Positions 21,728-26,150 of a stretch of 26,150 nt of DNA are shown here, piece by piece (within the stretch, counting starts at the first letter, position 1; every line of letters begins with the position of its first letter). The position numbers were made by a program, and so were the translations under genes. A model generated the notes under the pieces. The model saw nothing but the letters and a program-made list of their open reading frames with translations. It was not told where the DNA came from and did no database searches. Source of the stretch: a virus; the IMG/VR virus record IMGVR_UViG_3300034121_000214, positions 1 to 26,150 of that record; one strand, written 5' to 3'.

Positions 21728-22855
21728 TTATTGCAGTTTAGAAAGGGCGGCAGTCAACTGCTTACCCAAGAGGATCACCTCGGGGCGCGGATCATCCACG
21801 CTTGCCAAGGTGTTACCTGAGGAGATGGCGACGACCACATCAGCAGGAAGGGCGATCTTGCGCTTTTTGAGCACCTTCTCGACCTTCGCTGGTGACATGA
21901 TAGAAGTCTCCATCACCTCAGATTCGTCAAGGCCCAACGCGAACAGGGCGACCTTGGCCTTGTCCTCGTCAGTCCACTGTCTGATCGCCCGCTTGGCGAC
22001 CAGTTTGTACTCGGGCAGTTTGGCCCCGGACTCCATCATGGAAAGCGCCAGCTCGCGCAAGCTGGAAATCCAAGTCTCCAACAAATCCGCGTTTTTTAAG
22101 TAGGTGCTAATTTTTCCCGCATCTAAATTGTCCAACGTCGTCGCCAGCGCCCGGTCGGCAGCGCCTGTCATCTGAGGGCAGATAGGCTTGGCGGTGCAGA
22201 ACCGGCAGTGGTCACCAACCGTAAGCTGAGCGTCAGGAAAGGACGACTGCTTGACGGCCTGCACCAGATCGCGCTCAAACTGCCGAATGCGCTCGGGCGT
22301 AGTCACCCATCGCCGAACCATCGGCGGCTGGATGATGACGCACTCTACCTCAGTCGCACCATCAAACGCCCAGGCCGACTCTTGCGTCCGCATGGCAGCC
22401 GCAGCGTAGAACATCAACTGTGCGTTCTCCTCGGCGTCAACGATCACGCCGTCGCCGAACTTCCAGTCCAGCACGATGGCGCGGTTGCCGATTCGACCGA
22501 TAAGGTCGGTCGAGCCAAACACGCCCGGCAGCAGATCACCAAAACCGACACGGGTCTCGGTGGCAAAGTTCATCTCCTCCTTAGGGTCGACTTCGTTCAG
22601 CAGCGCCAGCGCCGACTTCAACTTCTCGCAGTGGTCTTCGCTTAACGCCACGCCGTTGAAGTTCTTGTCGAGCAGGCTGTACGGGCTGGCGTCGCCGTCG
22701 TTGACCAAGTAATCAATGGCAGAATGCAGCGCCGTACCCTCGGCCATGTACTTGTTCTCGACTTGGGGCGGCATCTTGGCGACCAGCGCCACGCTGCCGG
22801 GGCAGGCCATCACACGCTTAGCGGTCGAGCCGCCGACGATCTTACTGTGCTGCAT
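21728..22855 (-). CDS. DUF2800 Cas4/RecB-like nuclease (375 aa)
   Basis: PD-(D/E)XK-family nuclease probably working in DNA end processing or recombination. Motifs: RVMACPGS (C18), GTALHSAIDYL (His44), GVFGSTDLIG (D117), IVLDWKFGDG (D130, K132) and AQLMFYAAAA (Q146, Y150), the order expected in Cas4/AddB-type folds. Three cysteines, C217, C220 and C226, in HCRFCTAKPICPQ with C18 form the 4Fe-4S cluster pattern. The C-terminal 120 residues are a helical extension seen in DUF2800 proteins. ATG at 22855 overlaps the upstream 52-aa gene by 14 bp with an AGAAG ribosome site. It heads the run nuclease, possible SSB, polymerase, primase-helicase. Confidence 0.88.
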   Translation of the reverse strand: MQHSKIVGGSTAKRVMACPGSVALVAKMPPQVENKYMAEGTALHSAIDYLVNDGDASPYSLLDKNFNGVALSEDHCEKLKSALALLNEVDPKEEMNFATETRVGFGDLLPGVFGSTDLIGRIGNRAIVLDWKFGDGVIVDAEENAQLMFYAAAAMRTQESAWAFDGATEVECVIIQPPMVRRWVTTPERIRQFERDLVQAVKQSSFPDAQLTVGDHCRFCTAKPICPQMTGAADRALATTLDNLDAGKISTYLKNADLLETWISSLRELALSMMESGAKLPEYKLVAKRAIRQWTDEDKAKVALFALGLDESEVMETSIMSPAKVEKVLKKRKIALPADVVVAISSGNTLASVDDPRPEVILLGKQLTAALSKLQ

Positions 22856-23000
22856 CTTCTTCTTTCTTCTGGACGGTGATCGTCGAGGGGATATTGCTAT
22901 AGCGAGTTTCGATCTCGTTAAAGCTGTAGCCTTCGATGAGGGAGTTGGCGTGCGCCAGGATGATGCGCTCGATTTCGGCGCGGGAGAATTCGATCTTCAT
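22842..23000 (-). CDS. Small protein leading the replication operon (52 aa)
   Basis: ATG at 23000-22998 begins MKIEFSRAEIERIILAHANS and the product ends TVQKKEEDAAQ. It is charged and helical at the N-terminal side. A longer reading with an in-frame ATG at 23066 runs through the divergent promoter region and is rejected. It overlaps the DUF2800 gene by 14 bp, so it is co-translated with it. First gene after the leftward promoter; possibly an early regulator, but no family is recognised. The ribosome site is weak (AAAG). Confidence 0.6.
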   Translation of the reverse strand: MKIEFSRAEIERIILAHANSLIEGYSFNEIETRYSNIPSTITVQKKEEDAAQ

Positions 23001-23038
23001 GGACTTTACTTTCGTTGTTACCCGGATTGGGTGAACGA

Positions 23039-23088
23039 ATAGTAGCACGAAAATAATCTTGTGCAAATATTTTTTTCTGTGCTAAAGT
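23039..23088. promoter_or_regulatory. Divergent promoters with shared -35 and an operator-like inverted repeat
   Basis: Rightward: TTGTGC (23059-23064), 18-bp spacer, TAAAGT (23083-23088). Leftward: TTGCAC (23066-23061), 16-bp spacer, TACTAT (23044-23039). The two -35 boxes overlap in the palindrome TTGTGCAA. An imperfect inverted repeat TAGCAC(A)GAAAA / TTTTTC(T)GTGCTA spans 23043-23084 around that centre. One regulator bound here could switch both arms of the replication region. Confidence 0.5.
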
Positions 23089-23095
23089 TCATCAC

Positions 23096-23362
23096 ATGGA
23101 AAAACACATTGAAGCCTACCTCGTTAAGCGCGTCAAAGCGCTTGGCGGCATAGCGTACAAGTGGCGCGGCCACGGCGGCGCAGCCGACCGCATCATCGTC
23201 CTGCCTGACGGCACGGTCTGGTTCGTGGAGGTTAAGACCATCGGCGGTCGGCTGTCTGCGCTACAGAAAGTCTTCGCCGCCGACATGGCGCGGCTCAAAC
23301 AGAAGTACACAGTGTTGTGGACTAAGGAACAAGTAGATGAATTTACGTCCCTACCAAAATGA
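23096..23362 (+). CDS. VRR-NUC domain nuclease (88 aa)
   Basis: Stand-alone VRR-NUC (restriction-fold) nuclease, the type often paired with phage helicases. Residues 27-36 GHGGAADRII correspond to the G-PDR motif (here Ala-Asp, D31), and VWFVEVKTIGG (41-51) holds the catalytic Glu-x-Lys (E45, K47); LSALQKVF gives the conserved Gln (Q57). The length is typical for the single-domain family. ATG at 23096 has no Shine-Dalgarno sequence and lies 7 nt after a -10-like TAAAGT, so its message may be leaderless. The gene overlaps the helicase by 26 bp, indicating a functional pair for processing branched or recombination DNA. Confidence 0.88.
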   Translation: MEKHIEAYLVKRVKALGGIAYKWRGHGGAADRIIVLPDGTVWFVEVKTIGGRLSALQKVFAADMARLKQKYTVLWTKEQVDEFTSLPK

Positions 23363-24617
23363 GGCGGCGGACTTCTTGTTCGCCAACGACCGCGCTATGA
23401 TCCTGGCGCCGGTCGGGGCAGGCAAGACCGCCATCACGCTGACGGCCATGCAGGCCATGCTGACCAGCGGCCATGTCAGTCGGTTCCTCGTACTGGCCCC
23501 CAAGCGTGTGGCCGTCAGCGTCTGGCCGACCGAGGCCAAGTTGTGGGCGCCCGCCCTGCGCGTTAGCGTGGCCGTGGGGACGCCTAAACAGCGCGAGGCT
23601 GCGTTCCGATCAGACAGTGAGGTGGTAGTGACCAACTACGACAATTTGCAGTCCCTGCCTGCGCTAAGTTTTGACGGCATTGTGTTTGACGAACTGACCC
23701 GGCTGAAGAACCCTAGCGGGGCCAGGTTCAAGGCGCTCAACAAGATGCTGGACTGCCCTGTAAGGTGGGGCTTGACAGGTTCGTTCACCAGCAACGGCTT
23801 AGAGGACGTATTCGGCCAATGCAAGATCGTCGACCAGTCGCTGCTGGGCCGCAGCAAGGGCGCGTTCCAGCAGCAGTACTTCTTCCTGGTCAACAAGGAT
23901 TTCAACCAGTGGGAGCCGCGCCCAGGTGCGCTGGAGCAGGTCATGGAGCGGATTAAGCCCGCCACGTTCGTGCTGGAGCCGGGCGAGTACAAGGACAAGC
24001 TGCCCCAACTGCACACCGTGCCGGTGCGGTTCGACATGGTCAACCGCAAGCCTTACGACCAAATGAAGAAGGAGTTCGTGGCGCAGTTCCCCGACGCCCA
24101 GGCGGTGGCCGTTAACGCCGGTGTGGTCACGGCCAAGCTGCAACAGATGGCGTCCGGGTTCGTCTACGGCGACTCGACGGTCTGGTTCGACTCGACTAAG
24201 TTCGACGCCCTGGACGACCTGCTGGACGAGAACCAACACGCCAACACCATCGTCGCGTACACCTACAAGGAAGAGTTGGCCGAACTCAAGCGCCGCCACC
24301 CCCGCGCCGTGACGCTGGACGAGCCAGACGCCATCGAACGCTGGAACGCTGGCAAGGTTGAACTGCTGCTGGCCCACCCTAAGTCGGCGGGCCACGGCCT
24401 GAACCTGCAACACGGCGGCAGCAAGATCATCTTTTTGTCGCTGCCCTGGTCGTTGGAACTGTACGAACAGACCATCGGGCGCCTGCACCGCAGCGGCCAG
24501 CGGCACGATGTGTGGTGTTACGTCATGGTGGCGAACAAGACCGTAGACGAAAAGATATGGGCGGCGCTCCATGACAAACGCGCCATTTCTGACATCGCAC
24601 TGGAGGCACTGAAGTGA
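23337..24617 (+). CDS. SNF2-type (SF2) DEAD/H helicase (426 aa)
   Basis: ATP-dependent DNA translocase. RPYQNEAADFL is the Q-like start; Walker A is LAPVGAGKTA (23-32); motif II is VFDELTRLK (116-124, D118 E119, in place of the more usual DEAH); LTGSFTSNG (146-154) is motif III. The second domain holds SAGHGLNLQHGG (motif V) and QTIGRLHRSGQR (motif VI, Arg finger). The compact length is typical of phage versions. ATG at 23337 starts within the VRR-NUC gene. It probably acts with that nuclease in replication or recombination. Stop TGA overlaps the next GTG start. Confidence 0.9.
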   Translation: MNLRPYQNEAADFLFANDRAMILAPVGAGKTAITLTAMQAMLTSGHVSRFLVLAPKRVAVSVWPTEAKLWAPALRVSVAVGTPKQREAAFRSDSEVVVTNYDNLQSLPALSFDGIVFDELTRLKNPSGARFKALNKMLDCPVRWGLTGSFTSNGLEDVFGQCKIVDQSLLGRSKGAFQQQYFFLVNKDFNQWEPRPGALEQVMERIKPATFVLEPGEYKDKLPQLHTVPVRFDMVNRKPYDQMKKEFVAQFPDAQAVAVNAGVVTAKLQQMASGFVYGDSTVWFDSTKFDALDDLLDENQHANTIVAYTYKEELAELKRRHPRAVTLDEPDAIERWNAGKVELLLAHPKSAGHGLNLQHGGSKIIFLSLPWSLELYEQTIGRLHRSGQRHDVWCYVMVANKTVDEKIWAALHDKRAISDIALEALK

Positions 24618-24778
24618 ACCGACTCACACAACTGAAGGCAAGGCTTAAAGCAGCCCAAGCCGAGCTTTTGATCCGCACCCGGACGCACAACAGCGCGTCA
24701 CGGGCTTACAACAAGGTGACCGCCCATATCACCGAACTGGAGAAAAGAATTGCTGACCTGGAGAAAATTTCAAAGTAA
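24614..24778 (+). CDS. Small coiled-coil protein, GTG start (54 aa)
   Basis: GTG at 24614 shares GTGA with the helicase stop codon and has GGAGG (24602-24606) at 7-nt spacing. The product (MNRLTQLKARLKAAQAELLI..., ending EKRIADLEKISK) is an almost continuous basic coiled coil with Leu heptads. TAA at 24776-24778. A non-ATG start and short length make it easy to miss. Function unknown; helicase partner is an inference from coupling. Confidence 0.65.
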   Translation: MNRLTQLKARLKAAQAELLIRTRTHNSASRAYNKVTAHITELEKRIADLEKISK

Positions 24779-24938
24779 CCTGCCTAACTACAGTGAAGCC
24801 GATCTATTGGCTTTGCTGGATGAAGAACGATTGAAGCACCGTAGAGTGACTATGCTGGAGCGTATCCACCAACGCTACTGCACCATGCGAGCCAACCGGG
24901 AACGGCTGGAGATTTTGAAAGAAGGAAAACGACCATGA
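24750..24938 (+). CDS. Small helical protein, TTG start (62 aa)
   Basis: Reads LTWRKFQSNLPNYSEADLLA then LLDEERLKHRRVTMLERIHQ and ends ILKEGKRP. TTG at 24750 overlaps the end of the 54-aa gene by 29 bp, with GGAG (24739-24742) about 7 nt upstream; no ATG start would keep the conserved-looking N-terminus. The protein is highly charged and helical. It ends in an ATGA overlap with the next gene. No family function known. Confidence 0.62.
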   Translation: MLTWRKFQSNLPNYSEADLLALLDEERLKHRRVTMLERIHQRYCTMRANRERLEILKEGKRP

Positions 24939-25135
24939 CCCTAATGCAACAATTTAAGAGGATGACCCGCCGCTTGACGCCAGTTGAGATGGCGGCAACA
25001 GAGTTGGCCGAGGCTGAACTGCACCGCCTGGAAGCACACTCTGCTGTTGAATACGCTACCAGTGTGGTCAGCTACGAAGACGCCAGGATCAAACGTCTAA
25101 GGAAGTTCTTGGCAGATGCGGAGAAGGCAGCATGA
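24935..25135 (+). CDS. Small helical protein (66 aa)
   Basis: ATG at 24935 in an ATGA overlap; GAAGGAAAA upstream gives a good ribosome site. MTLMQQFKRMTRRLTPVEMA followed by a long Ala/Glu/Arg helix (ELAEAELHRLEAHSAVEYA) and DARIKRLRKFLADAEK. Similar short 'TPxEMAxxELAEAE' proteins occur in many phages. Probably a coiled-coil protein; role unknown. Confidence 0.66.
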   Translation: MTLMQQFKRMTRRLTPVEMAATELAEAELHRLEAHSAVEYATSVVSYEDARIKRLRKFLADAEKAA

Positions 25136-25227
25136 ATACTTGGCCTTTCCCTACTGAGTTGCCCAAGCCAATGCCAAGCAAACGCATTCCGTTTAATCCT
25201 GAAAATTATGAGGACGCACCCCTATGA
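25132..25227 (+). CDS. 31-aa proline-rich peptide
   Basis: ATG at 25132 and TGA at 25225-25227 both lie in ATGA overlaps. The peptide begins MNTWPFPTELPKPMPSKRIP and ends NPENYEDAPL; about a quarter is Pro, so it is probably unstructured and may bind another protein. Overlaps at both ends are the support. Function unknown. Confidence 0.55.
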   Translation: MNTWPFPTELPKPMPSKRIPFNPENYEDAPL

Positions 25228-25487
25228 GTATCCTAGACGAAATCAAAGTCAACCGCACCCCCACTCACATGGTGCGTACCCCGAGCCTAACCTTGAGCCG
25301 GGAAGCTCGGCAAAGCATGGGTAAGTACACCGAGCGCAAGAAGCTGCCGGGTGAAGCCAAAGCAGCAGAATTGAACATTTGGAATCGCACCACGTACAGA
25401 ACCGGCGACGGTGACTACACCGCACAGGTTCCACGGGCAGGGTCAATGGACGCTTACAAACTGCCGTCACGAGGGCATCGAACATGA
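25224..25487 (+). CDS. Hypothetical basic protein (87 aa)
   Basis: ATG at 25224 in an ATGA overlap, stop overlapping the next ATG (25484-25487). Starts MSILDEIKVNRTPTHMVRTP; rich in Arg, Lys, Thr and Pro, ends KLPSRGHRT. Low hydrophobicity suggests a flexible nucleic-acid- or protein-binding protein. No family recognised. Confidence 0.6.
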   Translation: MSILDEIKVNRTPTHMVRTPSLTLSREARQSMGKYTERKKLPGEAKAAELNIWNRTTYRTGDGDYTAQVPRAGSMDAYKLPSRGHRT

Positions 25488-25765
25488 GTGGAGGACACTT
25501 TAACTACAAGCAGCATTCATTGCTGGACATGGTGGATGATATTCGCTTTGCCATCCTGATCAACTACAGCAAAGAAAAGAACGAAGGGGGCAACGACATT
25601 GGCGACCGCTTTAGCCCTGAAACTATTGCCGAGTTTGAGAAGGCAGTGCAGGCGCTGACGCTGGCTTACGTTTATGCACAGCGCATTGACTGGCTGCTGA
25701 GTTGCGATGATGGCGAGGATAGTTTTCACAAACGGCTACAGGCACAACTGAAGGAGTTGGTATGA
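25484..25765 (+). CDS. MSGGHF-family small phage protein (93 aa)
   Basis: ATGA overlap on each side. The N-terminus MSGGHFNYKQHSLLDMVDDI and the C-terminal AYVYAQRIDWLLSCDDGEDS and FHKRL segments belong to a small conserved phage family I recognise by pattern; its function is unknown to me. Helical, with a conserved Trp-Leu-Leu-Ser core. A nearby position in the accessory run suggests early expression. Confidence 0.72.
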   Translation: MSGGHFNYKQHSLLDMVDDIRFAILINYSKEKNEGGNDIGDRFSPETIAEFEKAVQALTLAYVYAQRIDWLLSCDDGEDSFHKRLQAQLKELV

Positions 25766-26016
25766 CACAACCAGAAGCCTTATGGTTAGCGCACAGGTTG
25801 ATTAGCATGGCTGACGATGGCGACATGGGGCGAAACCCAAACCCCAAATGCAGCAAACGTCAAGCCGCCGCCGAACTGCGCCGACTCCATGCAGTGAATC
25901 AGGAACTGCTGGCGGCGTTGAATGAGGTTTACATCACTTGCGATTGGCATGGCGACGATGGCCGAGAAGCCATGAGCAAAGCCCATGCAGCTATAGCTAA
26001 AGGAGAAGCTAAATGA
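25762..26016 (+). CDS. Hypothetical phage protein (84 aa)
   Basis: ATG at 25762 in an ATGA overlap. MTQPEALWLAHRLISMADDG, a basic stretch (RNPNPKCSKRQAAAELRRLH) and a helical end AHAAIAKGEAK. The QAAAELRRLHAVNQELLAAL segment is a motif common in small proteins of tailed phages, from recollection. Function unknown. Overlaps the membrane protein gene at 26013. Confidence 0.65.
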   Translation: MTQPEALWLAHRLISMADDGDMGRNPNPKCSKRQAAAELRRLHAVNQELLAALNEVYITCDWHGDDGREAMSKAHAAIAKGEAK

Positions 26017-26144
26017 CTGACCACAACCAAGACGACGAGATCGAATCGTTGTACAAACCCGACTGGCTTGCACTAACCATTGCGGTAGCGATCACCACGA
26101 TCTCGCTGGCGGCGTTTGCTTTTTTAGTGGGGTACTTGACATGA
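26013..26144 (+). CDS. Small single-pass membrane protein (43 aa)
   Basis: ATG at 26013 in an ATGA overlap with AAGGAG 8 nt upstream. An acidic soluble N-terminus MTDHNQDDEIESLYKPDW is followed by one transmembrane helix (about 19-41, LALTIAVAITTISLAAF and on), ending GYLT. TGA at 26142-26144 overlaps the next ATG. An inner-membrane protein; role unknown, possibly in superinfection exclusion or lysis timing, without direct evidence. Confidence 0.65.
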   Translation: MTDHNQDDEIESLYKPDWLALTIAVAITTISLAAFAFLVGYLT

Positions 26145-26150
26145 CTAAAC
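26141..26150 (+). CDS. Start of a further gene, cut by the window edge
   Basis: ATGACTAAAC at the right edge opens a new frame (MTK) in an ATGA overlap with the membrane protein gene, repeating the layout of the preceding genes. Only three codons are visible, so nothing can be said about the product. Confidence 0.45.

Noticed and set aside
22842-23066. 74-aa version of the leading replication gene
   Set aside because: The extra 22 residues would be translated through the divergent promoters; ATG at 23000 is more sensible.
23799-24572. 257-aa frame on the minus strand
   Set aside because: Antisense shadow of the SNF2 helicase; composition is Val/Gln/Leu-rich as expected from reversed codons.

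Overview
This window is part of a tailed double-stranded DNA bacteriophage (or prophage) genome. It combines a P22-like podovirus head and packaging module (coat, scaffold, long P22-type portal, terminase) with a phage-encoded replication module. Genes are packed tightly, mostly with 1-4 bp ATGA/TAATG overlaps. No rRNA, tRNA, CRISPR, transposase, integrase, repressor or lysis gene was seen. The moderately GC-rich coding sequence and the general look of the proteins suggest a proteobacterial host, perhaps Burkholderiales; this is an impression, not a measurement.

Layout. (1) Positions 1-14496, minus strand, the late operon. In transcription order: small terminase, large terminase, a 51-aa basic protein, portal, a ferritin-like DUF5856-type protein, two putative virion proteins (187 and 537 aa), three small proteins, two beta-helix tail fibre/tailspike genes, a small HExxH metallopeptidase-like protein, scaffold, major capsid protein and two decoration-like proteins. 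The operon runs off the left edge, where tail genes probably follow. (2) Positions 14497-15280, a divergent non-coding control region. It has several tandem repeat families, large hairpins and a perfect consensus LexA/SOS box. (3) Positions 15281-16800, plus strand: eight tiny overlapping genes, two of them hydrophobic micropeptides, ending in a strong terminator. (4) Positions 16838-23000, minus strand, the replication operon: a 52-aa protein, a DUF2800 Cas4/RecB-like nuclease, a possible ssDNA-binding protein, a family-A DNA polymerase with a 3'-5' exonuclease, and a primase-helicase. (5) Positions 23096-26150, plus strand, fired from a divergent promoter region: a VRR-NUC nuclease, an SNF2-type helicase, then a run of small accessory genes leaving the right edge.

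Working together. Regions 4 and 5 probably form one replication/recombination system controlled from the switch at 23001-23095. Region 2 is the hub between the late genes and the small early genes and could also hold the replication origin or a packaging signal. The clearest sign of recent evolution is in the tail fibre locus. A 32-bp direct repeat with a 1630-bp period and a 12-codon gene remnant show that a second fibre gene was inserted as a cassette. The least described material is the repeat/SOS control region and the micro-gene cluster beside it.
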